This document shows, piece by piece, positions 1 to 8,305 of a stretch of 64,000 bases of DNA. The first letter of the stretch is position 1, and each line of letters starts with the position of its first letter. The stretch comes from Streptomyces sp. NBC_00620. GTDB taxonomy: Bacteria > Actinomycetota > Actinomycetes > Streptomycetales > Streptomycetaceae. The notes below the pieces were generated by a model. That model ran no database searches and was not told the origin of the DNA. It worked only from the letters and a program-made list of their open reading frames with translations. The DNA lies in assembly GCF_026341825.1 (NCBI RefSeq), contig NZ_JAPENY010000001.1, positions 1,178,001-1,242,000 on the forward strand, in the 5' to 3' direction. The translations under genes were made by a program, and so were the position numbers.

Positions 1-161
1 GGGTCGTCGTCGGCGAGTCGGAGACCTTCCACGGCGGCCACGACTGGCTCGCCGAGCACGGCGTGCAGATCGTGCAGCTCGACGACCCCGAGTGCACCGC
101 CCTGATGCGCGACTTCATCGAGAAGAACCCGGCACTGTGGAATGAGGACATCGGTGAGTGA
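1..161 (+). CDS. Cytosine/nucleoside deaminase, C-terminal end (partial)
   Basis: Only the last 52 codons are in the window, read in frame 3 to TGA 159-161. The tail ends in NPALWNEDIGE, which matches the conserved C-terminus of the small Fcy1-type cytosine deaminases (W-x-E-D-I-G-E), so the missing part should carry the HAE and PCxxC zinc sites. Those enzymes hydrolyse cytosine to uracil in the cytosol in pyrimidine salvage. The gene overlaps the following oxygenase by 8 bases (GTGAGTGA), suggesting co-transcription. Identification rests on this tail alone, so a related nucleoside deaminase is possible. Confidence 0.75.
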   Translation, partial: VVVGESETFHGGHDWLAEHGVQIVQLDDPECTALMRDFIEKNPALWNEDIGE

Positions 162-1128
162 CCCCAAGACCCCCCGCATCCCCACCATCGACCTGCGCCC
201 CTGGCTCTCCGGCGACCCGGACGCCCGCGCCGGCATCGCCCGCACCGTCGACCAGGCGCTCCAGACGGCCGGGTTCCTGCTCGTCACCGGACACGGCGTG
301 GACCCGGCACTGCGCAGGAGTATCCGCGAGGCCGCCCGCGCGTTCTTCACCCTCCCCGTGGAGACGAAGCAGCCGTACGCCGCCACGGTCGGCGGCCGCG
401 GCTGGCTCGGCCCGGGTGCCGAGGCGAACGGCTACTCGGAGGGTACGGAGACCCCGCCGGACCTCAAGGAGTCGCTGACGTTCGCGACGCACGAGGAGTT
501 CGAGGACCCGGAGACCAACGCGGAGTGGTACGCGCCGAACGTCTGGCCCGCGGAGGCGCCCGAGCTGCAGAAGCTCTGCGAGGAGTACCTGACGAGGATG
601 GGCGAGCTGGAGAACCATCTCCTCGCGCTGCTCGGCGAGGCCCTCGGTCTGGAGCCGGACTTCTTCACGAAGCACATGGACCACCCGACGTACGGCTTCA
701 ACATCAACTGGTATCCGGGTACGGAGGTCGTGGGCGAGCCCGAGCCGGGCCAGTTCCGCATCGGCCCGCACACCGACTTCGGGACCGTCACCATCCTCGA
801 CCGGCAGGCGGGCAAGGGCGGGCTGCAGGTCTTCACGGACGAGGGCGGCTGGGAGGACGCGCCCTTCGACGCGGCGGCGTTCACCATCAACATCGGTGAT
901 CTGATGGCCCGTTGGACGGGCGACCGGTGGCGCTCGGGCCGGCACCGCGTACTGCCCCCGCCCGCCGACGTCCCCGCCGAGGAGCTGATGTCGCTCGTCT
1001 ACTTCGGCGAGTGCACACCGGGGACGGTCGTGGAGTCGGTGCCGGCTCCGGTGGGACGGGTGGCCTACGGGCCGGTGGACTCGCACGTGTACCTGCGCGC
1101 GAAGCTGGACTCGATCACCGTCGGCTGA
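154..1128 (+). CDS. 2-oxoglutarate/Fe(II)-dependent oxygenase, isopenicillin N synthase family
   Basis: The 324-residue protein has the two-part architecture of the IPNS-like family: an N-terminal DIOX_N region (about 8-120) and a C-terminal jelly-roll domain. The facial triad is visible as H206-x-D208 in GPHTDFG and H264 in SGRHRVLPP. GTG 154 was chosen because GAGG at 144-147 sits six bases upstream; an ATG at 142 would add four residues but overlaps that ribosome site. Family members use O2, usually with 2-oxoglutarate, to hydroxylate or cyclise small molecules; the substrate here cannot be read from sequence. Coupling to the preceding deaminase and the downstream position of a P450 remnant hint at a former small oxidative gene group. 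Confidence 0.85.
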   Translation: MSDPKTPRIPTIDLRPWLSGDPDARAGIARTVDQALQTAGFLLVTGHGVDPALRRSIREAARAFFTLPVETKQPYAATVGGRGWLGPGAEANGYSEGTETPPDLKESLTFATHEEFEDPETNAEWYAPNVWPAEAPELQKLCEEYLTRMGELENHLLALLGEALGLEPDFFTKHMDHPTYGFNINWYPGTEVVGEPEPGQFRIGPHTDFGTVTILDRQAGKGGLQVFTDEGGWEDAPFDAAAFTINIGDLMARWTGDRWRSGRHRVLPPPADVPAEELMSLVYFGECTPGTVVESVPAPVGRVAYGPVDSHVYLRAKLDSITVG

Positions 1129-1276
1129 ACGGCTCGCCGGGGCCTGGGAGTTGGCAAAGGTGAGCTTGAGGTGGGGTGCGTCAGCGGTGTGTCAGTTTTC
1201 TGGCAGGGGACCGTCAGGAACGTGGGATTCGATGCTCCCGCACGATCCCCCACCGCGCCCCACCGCGAGGAGTGCA

Positions 1277-1886
1277 ATGACCGACACCGTTGCCGACGCC
1301 CGGACCGAGGCTCTCCGACATCGCCGCCCGGATGCGGGCCGGTGACCTCACCCGCATGGAAGCCTCCCTGCTCGGCGTCCTGCTGCTCGGCGCCGGGCAC
1401 GAGACCTCCGCCGACATGATCGCCCTGGGTGTCCTCGCGCTCCTGGAACACCCCGACCAGCTCGCCGTCGTCCGCGACACCGACGACCCGAAGGTGGTCG
1501 CCAACGCGACGGAGGAGCTGCTGCGTTACCTGACCGTCGTGCACAGCGGCCAACGCCGTCTCGCCCTGGAGGACATCGAGATCGGCGGCCAGATCGTCCG
1601 CGCCGGGGAGGGCGTCATCATCCCGGGCGCCACCGGCAACTGGGAGGCCGGCCGCTTCCCCGGCCCCGAACGGCTCGACGTCACCCGGGACGCCCGCCGC
1701 CACATGGCGTTCGGATTCGGCATCCACCAGTGCCTGGGGCAGCCGCTGGCCCGCCTCGAGCTCCAGATCGCCTACCGCACCCTTTTCCGCCGAATTCCCG
1801 AACTCCGCCTGGCCGTCGGGCTGGAGAAGGTCCCCTTCAAGGACGGGATCGTCTACGGCGTCCACGAGCTGCCCGTGACCTGGTAG
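1277..1886 (+). pseudogene. Cytochrome P450, internally deleted remnant
   Basis: A P450 start (MTDTVADARTE, ATG 1277, GGAG just upstream at 1268-1271) is joined after about 13 codons, and out of frame, to the second half of a bacterial class I P450. The C-terminal part (reading frame of 1290, to TAG 1884-1886) keeps helix I (LLGAGHETSADM), the ExxR motif (EELLR) and the haem-cysteine loop (FGFGIHQCLGQPLAR). Family members are about 400 residues; roughly 190-200 residues between the extreme N-terminus and helix H are missing and the frame is lost, so no functional enzyme is expected. It was probably a CYP105/107-type monooxygenase, an assignment based only on motif style. Confidence 0.8.
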
Positions 1887-2009
1887 CCGCGGCTTCGGGC
1901 CCCGTACGGGCGGCGCCTTCCCGGCCAAACTCGGGCCCGGGGCGGAAAACTTTCGTAACCCAACGGTCACCAGGCGCCCTATCCCGAATCAAGTCCCCCT
2001 TTTTACACT

Positions 2010-2023
2010 GGTGTTGATACACC
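2010..2023. promoter_or_regulatory. Short inverted repeat upstream of the NTPase gene
   Basis: GGTGT-TGAT-ACACC is a perfect 5-bp dyad 44 bases upstream of GTG 2067, just after a run of T (2000-2004). The intergenic stretch 1887-2066 is noticeably less GC-rich than its surroundings, as expected of a promoter. Nothing identifies the binding protein. Confidence 0.3.
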
Positions 2024-2066
2024 TCACAGCAGCACATCGGAACGGACCGCCCCGGGGGGAGATGCG

Positions 2067-4175
2067 GTGCACAGAGGGCTGCACGGCCGGGGGGCACTGT
2101 TCGACACCGATCCGCCCGGTCTCGCTCCACGGCTCATCGGCCTGCGTCCGTACCAGCACCGCTCGACGCCGTACGAACATCCGAAGGAACTGCCCTTCGT
2201 GGTGTTCGCGGGCGGCCGGGGTCTCGGCAAGAGCGCGCTGCTCGCCGAGTTGCGCAAGGCCTGCAAGGGGCATACGCCGGTCGCGCTGATCGACGGCGAG
2301 GAGACGCAGTTCGCGGGGCCGCCGCCGGAGCGGCCCGCGGAGTCCTGGTCGGCGGTCGCGCAGGCGCTCACCACGGTCGCCGAGCAGCTCGCGGAGCCGG
2401 TGACGGGGGCCAGGCGGATCAGTTTCCCGCGGCTCGCGGCGGGGCTCCTGGCCGTCGCGGCGAGCGGCTGGAGCGACCGTGACCTGCCGCGCATCCGGCA
2501 GGAGGCGGAGCGGATCCTGCTGCTGAACGAGTCGGGCTCCTGGCTCTCCGGGTTCGCGAACCGCTGGGTGAACAGGGTCGTCGCCAAGCTGGTCGCCTCC
2601 ATGTCGGGTACGGGACCGGTGCTCGAGCCGATCATCGAGGCGACGCTGGAGGCGTTCTCGGAGGGCGTCTCCCCCACGCACCACCGGCTGCGCCGGGCGG
2701 CGTCCTGGTACCGCGACTATCCCAACGCGGGCGGCAACCCGAAGCTCGGGCTCATCCTGCTCTCCCGGCACTTCAGGGCGGGCGGCAACTCCCGTACGCA
2801 CGCGGAGCGTTATCTCGTACGGGCCCTGCTCGCGGACCTCGACGACGCGTACACGGGGGCGTTGCAGCGCTCGCACCGGCTCGGCCGCCCGGTCGTGCTC
2901 ATCGACAACGTGCAGGAGCCCGCGGGTCGGGGCCTCATGGAGTCGGTGCTGCGGGACCGCGCCGACGGCATCGCCGACCAGGTCGTCTTCTTCACCTCGC
3001 TGCGGGGATACAGCCATCCGGCGCTCCGCAACGCGGTCCGCCGCACGCTGCCCGACGTGGCCAGGCGCTGCGACTGGACGCCGGACACCTCGCCCTCCTC
3101 GCGCGCGCTGCTCGTGTCGCTGCCGCCGCTCACCCCGGACGACACCCTGCACATCGTCGGCGCCACCTGTCTCGACGTCCCGGTCCCGCCCCAACTCCCG
3201 CACGCCACCCACCGGTTGACCGGCGGCAGCCCGCTCGGCATCACCCTGTTCGCCGAGTCCGCCCACCAGAACCTTCCTCAGGCCACCACCCTGGGCGCCC
3301 TGCTCACCGCCGATGTCGCCCTGCGGGACGACCGCGACGGGCGGGCCACCTACCGGGAGCTCCTGGACCGACTGGTGCCCGGCGGGGGCCTGGACGAGCT
3401 GACCGTGCTCGCCGCCGCCCACGACCCCGACTCGGCGCGCGCACTGGCCGAGGCCCAACTCCCGGACGACTTCGGCGCGTCGGGCGTACTGGACCTGGAG
3501 GCACGGCTCGCCGCGGAGGGCTGGCCGGTGGCTGCGGACCAGTTCGTCGGCGACCCGTTCCTGCGCGCGCTCCTGCTACTGCGCCTGCACCACCACGACC
3601 CCGGCCACGAGCGGTGGAGGGCCGCGCACCGCACCCTCATCGACCACTATGCCGACGTGCCCGGCAGCGACGACAACCCCGGCCGCGCCCAGTACCGCCT
3701 GCATCACGAACTCGCCCTGGGGAAGGCCGACTTCGCGATCGCGTACCTGCGCGACACCTTCCACGAGGCCGAGACCCGCGCGTGGCTGTCCGCGCTGGTC
3801 TTCATCGCCTCCGCGCCGTACTACCACGCACACGATCCGGACGGCCGCGACTTCGACGGCCACGACCATCGGGCTTCCGTCGCGCTCGGCCACACGGACG
3901 CCGCGCAGTCCCCGCCGGAGGGCGTGGACGCCGTACTGCATCTGCGGGTACGCCGACTCCTGCACGCCGTCTGGCAGTTGACCGATCCGCTGGTGCTGCC
4001 GGACCCGAAGGTGACCGACCGGCTGCAGTTCGAGCTGGAGCAGCTGTCGAATCTGCGGCCCGCGGGCAACGCGCTGCTGTGGCGGGCCTCCAGGGACTGG
4101 CCGGCGGACGCGCTGGCGGGTCGGCCGTTCCGTATCCCGGGCGACGAGGACGACGAGGGCGAGGGCGGCCCGTGA
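2067..4175 (+). CDS. Large P-loop NTPase (AAA/STAND-like), unknown function
   Basis: The 702-residue soluble protein has a Walker A loop at residues 49-56 (GGRGLGKS) and a hydrophobic Walker B strand at 276-280 (VVLID), with a long helical C-terminal half and an acidic tail (GDEDDEGEGG). This layout resembles AAA or STAND-type NTPases, but no sensor domain is recognisable and no family could be named. GTG 2067 is preceded by GGGGGGA at 2055-2060. The gene is translationally chained to a membrane-anchored periplasmic-binding-fold protein immediately downstream, so an intracellular NTPase paired with an extracytoplasmic ligand sensor is a reasonable model (inference). The C-terminus is rich in His/Asp (PYYHAHDPDGRDFDGHDH), which may bind metal. 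Confidence 0.7.
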   Translation: MHRGLHGRGALFDTDPPGLAPRLIGLRPYQHRSTPYEHPKELPFVVFAGGRGLGKSALLAELRKACKGHTPVALIDGEETQFAGPPPERPAESWSAVAQALTTVAEQLAEPVTGARRISFPRLAAGLLAVAASGWSDRDLPRIRQEAERILLLNESGSWLSGFANRWVNRVVAKLVASMSGTGPVLEPIIEATLEAFSEGVSPTHHRLRRAASWYRDYPNAGGNPKLGLILLSRHFRAGGNSRTHAERYLVRALLADLDDAYTGALQRSHRLGRPVVLIDNVQEPAGRGLMESVLRDRADGIADQVVFFTSLRGYSHPALRNAVRRTLPDVARRCDWTPDTSPSSRALLVSLPPLTPDDTLHIVGATCLDVPVPPQLPHATHRLTGGSPLGITLFAESAHQNLPQATTLGALLTADVALRDDRDGRATYRELLDRLVPGGGLDELTVLAAAHDPDSARALAEAQLPDDFGASGVLDLEARLAAEGWPVAADQFVGDPFLRALLLLRLHHHDPGHERWRAAHRTLIDHYADVPGSDDNPGRAQYRLHHELALGKADFAIAYLRDTFHEAETRAWLSALVFIASAPYYHAHDPDGRDFDGHDHRASVALGHTDAAQSPPEGVDAVLHLRVRRLLHAVWQLTDPLVLPDPKVTDRLQFELEQLSNLRPAGNALLWRASRDWPADALAGRPFRIPGDEDDEGEGGP

Positions 4176-4218
4176 CGCAGGACGAAGCCGACTCATGACG
4201 CAGGACGGGGGCGGATAG
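4172..4218 (+). other. Duplicated translation-start region with two mini-ORFs
   Basis: A 12-base string TGACGCAGGACG occurs at 4173 and 4196. It creates two tiny open frames: GTG 4172-TGA 4198 (MTQDEADS) and ATG 4195-TAG 4218 (MTQDGGG). The first overlaps the stop of the NTPase gene, the second overlaps the first (ATGA), and its stop directly abuts ATG 4219 of the next gene. The arrangement could pass ribosomes from the NTPase gene to the downstream gene. Similar duplications occur at 23746 and 29683. Confidence 0.45.
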
Positions 4219-5766
4219 ATGGCGCGCTTGTGGGTGTGGTTGCGCGAGGACGTCTGGGAGATCCGGTTCCGGCGGTACATCGCCCTGCTGCTGGCGGCCG
4301 TCCTCATCGCCCTCGGTGTCTGGGGTGGTACGACGCTCGCGAAGGAGGACCGTTCCTGCGCGCCCGGCGTCGAGCGTCCCGAGGACAGCGACGAATGCGT
4401 GGGTGTCTCGGCGACCTCGTACAACTGGGGCCGCTCCCAGTTCACCGAGGCCGTGCGGGCCATCGACGCGGAGAACAAGCGCCTCAAGCCCGGCAGTTGG
4501 GTCACCGTCGCCCTGCTCGAACCCTTCACGGCTACCGACGCGGACAACCTGGGCGACGCGCTGCACGAGCTCCAGGGTGCCTATCTCGCCCAGTACCGGG
4601 CCAACCACGACTCCAACGACCAGACGCCGAAGATCCGGCTCGTCCTTGCCAACCCCGGTGCCACCGGCGAGCAGTGGCAGCACACGGTCGACCAGCTGGC
4701 GGGGATGACGACCGGGCCCGACCGGCTGCGTGCGGTGACCGGCGTCGGCCTGAGCACCGAGAACAACAAGCTGGCCGTCAAGGAGCTCACCCGCCTCGGC
4801 ATCCCGGTGATCGGCTCCTCCATCACGGCCGACGACCTCGCCAACGGGCAGTCGGGCAAGGACCCTTACCCCGGCCTTGCCCGCGTCTCCCCCACCAACA
4901 CCGACGAGGCCCGCGCGCTCGCCTCCTTCGCCGACGTCTCGGCCGGCAAGGCGCTCCTGGTCTACGACAAGCCGGGCGACCCCTACTCGCGCACGCTTCA
5001 GCAGTCCTTCGAGAAGCTGCTCGAGGGCTCGCCCTACCAGCCGCAGCCGTTCACCCCGCCCGCCGACCGCAGCCAGGAGGGCACCACCGCCAACACCTTC
5101 CGGCAGATCACCCACCTCGTCTGCGACACGGCACGCTCCACGGACACCATCCTGTTCGCGGGCCGCCACACCCAACTGCGGCAGTTCATCAACGCGTTGG
5201 GCGACCGCGGCTGCCAGGACCGCAGCTTCACCCTGCTCACCGGCGACGAGGGTTCGTATCTCACCGGCGACAAGGACCTCGACCGCACCGCCCTCCAGCA
5301 CCGCATCTCGGTGCGCTACACGGCACTGGCGCACCCGGACGCCTGGGCCGCGAAGGACGCGCCGAAGAGCGGGGGCAGCGCCGCCGACGCGAAGGTGCTC
5401 GACGAGCTGCTCGGCAGCAGCGAGCGCAAGCCGGTCGGTCCCATCGGCGAGGTCTCCCTCGAGGACGGCCAGACGATCATCGCGTACGACGCCATGACGC
5501 TCGCCGTCCAGGGCATCCGCGAGGCCACGGCCGACGGGAAGACGGTCCCGCCCATCGCGGACGTCGCCAACCAGTGGACGCTGACGAAGGGCTCCCAGCG
5601 GGTGAGCGGCGCGAGCGGCTGGATCTGCCTGGACGTCCACGGCAACCCGTACGACAAGGCCGTACCGATCGTGGAACTGACCCCCGAGGGCAAGGCCCGC
5701 TTCGTGGAGATCGCCTGGCCGGAGGGGAAGCCACCGGCGAAGGAGTGCCTGCCGCCTGGCTCCTAG
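4219..5766 (+). CDS. Membrane-anchored periplasmic-binding-fold protein (ABC substrate-binding-like)
   Basis: A 515-residue protein with a short basic cytoplasmic N-terminus, one transmembrane helix (about residues 20-40, YIALLLAAVLIALGVWGG) and a large extracytoplasmic domain resembling the branched-chain amino acid / Peripla_BP_6 fold. There is no lipobox and no signal peptidase site, so it should remain tethered. No permease genes are adjacent, arguing against a plain transporter component. It follows the P-loop NTPase through two coupled mini-ORFs and probably works with it as receptor or sensor (inference). Its TAG stop lies within the first bases of the terminal inverted repeat of the element at 5763-6010. 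Confidence 0.75.
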   Translation: MARLWVWLREDVWEIRFRRYIALLLAAVLIALGVWGGTTLAKEDRSCAPGVERPEDSDECVGVSATSYNWGRSQFTEAVRAIDAENKRLKPGSWVTVALLEPFTATDADNLGDALHELQGAYLAQYRANHDSNDQTPKIRLVLANPGATGEQWQHTVDQLAGMTTGPDRLRAVTGVGLSTENNKLAVKELTRLGIPVIGSSITADDLANGQSGKDPYPGLARVSPTNTDEARALASFADVSAGKALLVYDKPGDPYSRTLQQSFEKLLEGSPYQPQPFTPPADRSQEGTTANTFRQITHLVCDTARSTDTILFAGRHTQLRQFINALGDRGCQDRSFTLLTGDEGSYLTGDKDLDRTALQHRISVRYTALAHPDAWAAKDAPKSGGSAADAKVLDELLGSSERKPVGPIGEVSLEDGQTIIAYDAMTLAVQGIREATADGKTVPPIADVANQWTLTKGSQRVSGASGWICLDVHGNPYDKAVPIVELTPEGKARFVEIAWPEGKPPAKECLPPGS

Positions 5767-6010
5767 GGCCTGTCTGGCAATTCCCGTCGTCGCCCGGAGG
5801 GCGGCCTCGCGCCCGCTGCGGCAGCAGCTCGTGTCGCAGTAGGTGCGTGCTCTCGGCGTGCCGGGCGTAGATCCTCGTACTGGACGTACTTGGGTCTGCG
5901 CCCGGTGCGGCGAAGGGGGTCCCCCCGCCCGAGCCGGGCGAAGCCGGTTCGAGGGTGGGGGCGCGTGCATGGCGTCGCGAGCCAGACGGGAATTGCCAGA
6001 CAGGCCCTAG
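5763..6010. repeat. 248-bp MITE-like element with perfect 26-bp terminal inverted repeats
   Basis: Bases 5763-5788 and 5985-6010 are exact reverse complements over 26 bp, beginning CTAGGGCCTGTCTGGC at each outer edge. The interior (5789-5984) has no open frame and contains a second GC-rich dyad around GGGGGTCCCCCC. Each CTAG edge supplies the TAG stop of a flanking gene: the plus-strand binding-protein gene (5764-5766) and the minus-strand SRPBCC gene (6007-6009). It looks like a non-autonomous inverted-repeat element that may also act as a bidirectional terminator for the two convergent genes. No transposase is nearby and no flanking direct repeat was found. Confidence 0.75.
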
Positions 6011-6408
6011 CTCGCTGTAAGCGCTTCGAGGAGCCGCTCGAAGCGTGCCCGCCATCCGGGCGGCTTCCGCTCCCCCTCGTACGCGTGGGTGAACCGGACC
6101 GTGGTCCCGTCCGGCACCCCGGGCTCCAGGTGGAACCTGACCCGCCCCTCGACCGTGTACTCGGCGACCCGCTCCACGTCCCAGGCGGTGATCCGCCCGC
6201 TGCCGAGGCCGTGCAGGGCGACGGCCCCGCCGAGCCGCGGCTCGAACACCTCGACGGCGGCCAGCCACCCCCGCAGGCCCTCGGGGGTGGCCACCGCCGC
6301 CCAGACCTTGTCCACAGGCTGGGGAAGACGCAGCAGGTAGTGCAGGGTGCGTGTGTCCTCGCGGGTCTCGGTGGCGCCCTCTTCGATGGACGGGATGGAT
6401 CTGGTCAT
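6007..6408 (-). CDS. SRPBCC (START/Bet v1-like, AHSA1-type) domain protein
   Basis: The 133-residue product MTRSIPSIEE... has the layout of small SRPBCC proteins: an N-terminal strand, the P-V-D-K-V-W-x-A-V-A-T-P-E-G-L helix motif, and a C-terminal amphipathic helix (WRARFERLLEAL). These proteins form a hydrophobic pocket for lipids, polyketides or other ligands; the ligand is unknown. ATG 6408 is preceded by GAGG (6417-6420 region) lying across the iscB stop codon, so the gene may be translated by ribosomes leaving iscB. Longer versions starting near 6837 run through the iscB coding region and are not real. Confidence 0.8.
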   Translation of the reverse strand: MTRSIPSIEEGATETREDTRTLHYLLRLPQPVDKVWAAVATPEGLRGWLAAVEVFEPRLGGAVALHGLGSGRITAWDVERVAEYTVEGRVRFHLEPGVPDGTTVRFTHAYEGERKPPGWRARFERLLEALTAS

Positions 6409-6418
6409 GACACCAGCC

Positions 6419-8032
6419 TCACTCAGGCGTGCCGGTTCCGCACACGACCTCTTCCTTCCGGATGCTGTAGCCATAGCCGTCGGATCGCTGGAGTAACTGG
6501 ATATAACGACAGTGGATGCCTTGAACGAGGCGGTCGGCTGTGCGGATGTTGAATCTGCCCGTAGCCCGTACAGCGACTCGACCGATGTGCGTCCCGACAT
6601 ACCTGCCGGCGGGAAGAACGGCCCGTACGAGATCTCCGGTCTGATAGCCGAAGAACTGCTTCTGCCGAGGCAGGTACAAGCGGGGAAAGCCGTACTTGTC
6701 TGCGCTGGTCCGAGCGTGAGCACCACGTCCGGCAGCCGCTGCGACGAGCACCGTTGCCGGGAACCGCGTGATACGGGTGCCGTCGGGGAGGTCGCCGACG
6801 GCAAGTGCATCCATGGTGTGCGTCTTGGCCAAGTCACTACGTGCCCGGTTGTACTTCGTACGCCCCCCAGACCAGGCGCGGAGCGGCAGACCTCGCAATG
6901 CGAGGGCGCCTCGCAGCGCCCAGCGAGTGCTGTTCATAACTGCGGCATGGCGCAGCGGTCTCTGCGCCTGGGCAAGGACCTTCACCAGCCGCGCTGGTCG
7001 CCCTGCAAGGAATTCCTCGATCGGCCGACTGCCCTTGGCTTGGTTGCAGGGCTCACAGGCAAGGGTCAGGTTTGAAATGCGGTCACTGCCGCCTCGGCAC
7101 CGGGGACGGATGTGCTCCACCTGTAGCGGAACGCCGGTCGCTCCGCAGTACGCACAGACTCGCCCCCACTTCTCCAGCAAGTACTGGCGACTCTCATACC
7201 CAGCAAGGGCGCCCTGCTGATACTCGGCACCTTCCAGGGGTCCTCCAGCGCTGAGCTGGTGAGTGTCGAAGGACACCAGCTCGACATGCAGTTCGGTGAC
7301 TGGGGCGAACTTCTGAAGACGGCTCACCCACGAAAGGGTGGTGTCCACCCGATGTCTGAGGGACGGTGCAAGCCACCCCTCTCGCTTGGTGCGGTTACAG
7401 AAACGAGGGGCGCGATAGCGCAGGTTCCGCGTCCGGCGGCCACGCCGGTAAGCGGCTCGCTGCCCCATCTTCTTGTGGATCAGCGAGCCGCGATGGGTGA
7501 GTTCGACTGCGTACAGGCCTCGCCGATCCGTGACGGTCTCGCCCGTGGCCGCGTCGACGTTGTCGATATCGCAAGTAACCGCGATTCCAGTTCCCTTGGA
7601 GCCCGGGTCGATGCGCAGCGCAACACCGTCCACGGCTGACCTCTCGACAACACGGTCTTTCAGCCGGATGACGAACGGGGTGTGCCGGGCGACAACCGCC
7701 CGGCCCTGCTTGAGGAGCTTGCGCGCCCGTACTGGAGTGGTGGGTTGCAGGGGGCGACCACGTTTGTCCAGGACGAACACAACAGGGTGGGCCTCACGAC
7801 CCGCGCCCTCGGCCACCACTGTGGTGACCTCAGGGTGACGCTTCGCAGGCCGGGTACGGGTCCGCGAAGTCTCCTCTCGCCCATGTTCCACGCCGGTGTC
7901 CCGCATGTGCACGGGATGTCCGTGAGCCGTTTCGTCCCTGCTCACAGGGGTGTCTGCTCCCACGGATTCCAGAGCCTGCCGCTGAGGAAGCACGGCAGGG
8001 TGGGTCTGCTCACCCACGTGAAACGTAGCCAT
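6419..8032 (-). CDS. iscB: IscB family RNA-guided nuclease (RuvC/HNH), complete
   Basis: A 537-residue IscB, the family ancestral to Cas9. From ATG 8032: an unusual 80-residue polar N-terminal extension; PLMP domain (about 84-130, VVFVLDKRGRPLQP); RuvC-I with D142 (LRIDPGSKGTG); Arg-rich bridge helix (about 186-228, YRRGRRTRNLRYR); RuvC-II with E251 (ELHVELVSFD); HNH domain with zinc cysteines C293/C296 and C326/C329 and catalytic H307 (VEHIRPRC); RuvC-III with H405 and D408 (KTHTMDAL); and a C-terminal domain (about 440-537) of the target-recognition type. All catalytic residues are present. ATG 8032 has AAAAGGGG eight bases upstream; GTG 8074 would lie inside the folded upstream RNA. A TTA codon (6494-6496) suggests bldA-dependent translation. 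No transposase TnpA is adjacent. Confidence 0.93.
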   Translation of the reverse strand: MATFHVGEQTHPAVLPQRQALESVGADTPVSRDETAHGHPVHMRDTGVEHGREETSRTRTRPAKRHPEVTTVVAEGAGREAHPVVFVLDKRGRPLQPTTPVRARKLLKQGRAVVARHTPFVIRLKDRVVERSAVDGVALRIDPGSKGTGIAVTCDIDNVDAATGETVTDRRGLYAVELTHRGSLIHKKMGQRAAYRRGRRTRNLRYRAPRFCNRTKREGWLAPSLRHRVDTTLSWVSRLQKFAPVTELHVELVSFDTHQLSAGGPLEGAEYQQGALAGYESRQYLLEKWGRVCAYCGATGVPLQVEHIRPRCRGGSDRISNLTLACEPCNQAKGSRPIEEFLAGRPARLVKVLAQAQRPLRHAAVMNSTRWALRGALALRGLPLRAWSGGRTKYNRARSDLAKTHTMDALAVGDLPDGTRITRFPATVLVAAAAGRGAHARTSADKYGFPRLYLPRQKQFFGYQTGDLVRAVLPAGRYVGTHIGRVAVRATGRFNIRTADRLVQGIHCRYIQLLQRSDGYGYSIRKEEVVCGTGTPE

Positions 8033-8041
8033 CAAATGCAC

Positions 8042-8240
8042 CCCTTTTCGCGCGTGATGACTTGGGCTGGTCACTCAGAGCCGCTCTGCGTTCCAGGGCG
8101 GCCCCGACCCTGGGGCCGGAGAGCGAGTGACAGGAACCGGCCTTCGTCCTGCGGTGCCGCGTTCGCACAGCCGCAGGAAACAGCCGCCGATCGAACTAAC
8201 TATCACCGACCGTTCGAGTTACGCGATTGTCGTCCTGCAT
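8042..8240 (-). ncRNA. Putative omega-RNA of IscB (boundaries approximate)
   Basis: IscB guide RNAs are encoded directly upstream of the nuclease gene. This 200-base stretch has no plausible gene and folds strongly: perfect 6-bp arms 8191-8196/8212-8217, perfect 8-bp arms TCCTGCGG/CCGCAGGA at 8147-8154/8171-8178, and a closed domain with 7-bp arms GTCACTC/GAGTGAC at 8070-8076/8125-8131 that encloses GGCCCC/GGGGCC (8100-8105/8112-8117) and CAGAG/CTCTG (8076-8080/8084-8088). In known systems the guide is at the 5' end, which here would lie around 8220-8260, next to the ccsB terminator. Ends and guide were not determined. Confidence 0.45.
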
Positions 8241-8246
8241 GACAAA

Positions 8247-8286
8247 GGCCGGCCTCTCCGCGTCACAGACGGGGGAGAGACCGGCC
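8247..8286 (-). terminator. Rho-independent-type hairpin downstream of ccsB
   Basis: Arms GGCCGGCCTCTCC (8247-8259) and GGAGAGACCGGCC (8274-8286) pair over 13 bp with one G-T position, 20 bases beyond the ccsB stop. It separates the cytochrome c biogenesis operon from the iscB unit. Confidence 0.75.
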
Positions 8287-8305
8287 TCTTGGGGTCGTAT
8301 GGGGG

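Noticed and set aside
3802..5970. Long minus-strand frames opposite the NTPase and binding-protein genes
   Set aside because: Shadows in GC-rich DNA; no domains, and codon bias matches the plus-strand genes.
6409..6837. N-terminal extension of the SRPBCC protein beginning near 6837
   Set aside because: The extension lies wholly inside iscB in another frame and has no ribosome site; ATG 6408 has one.
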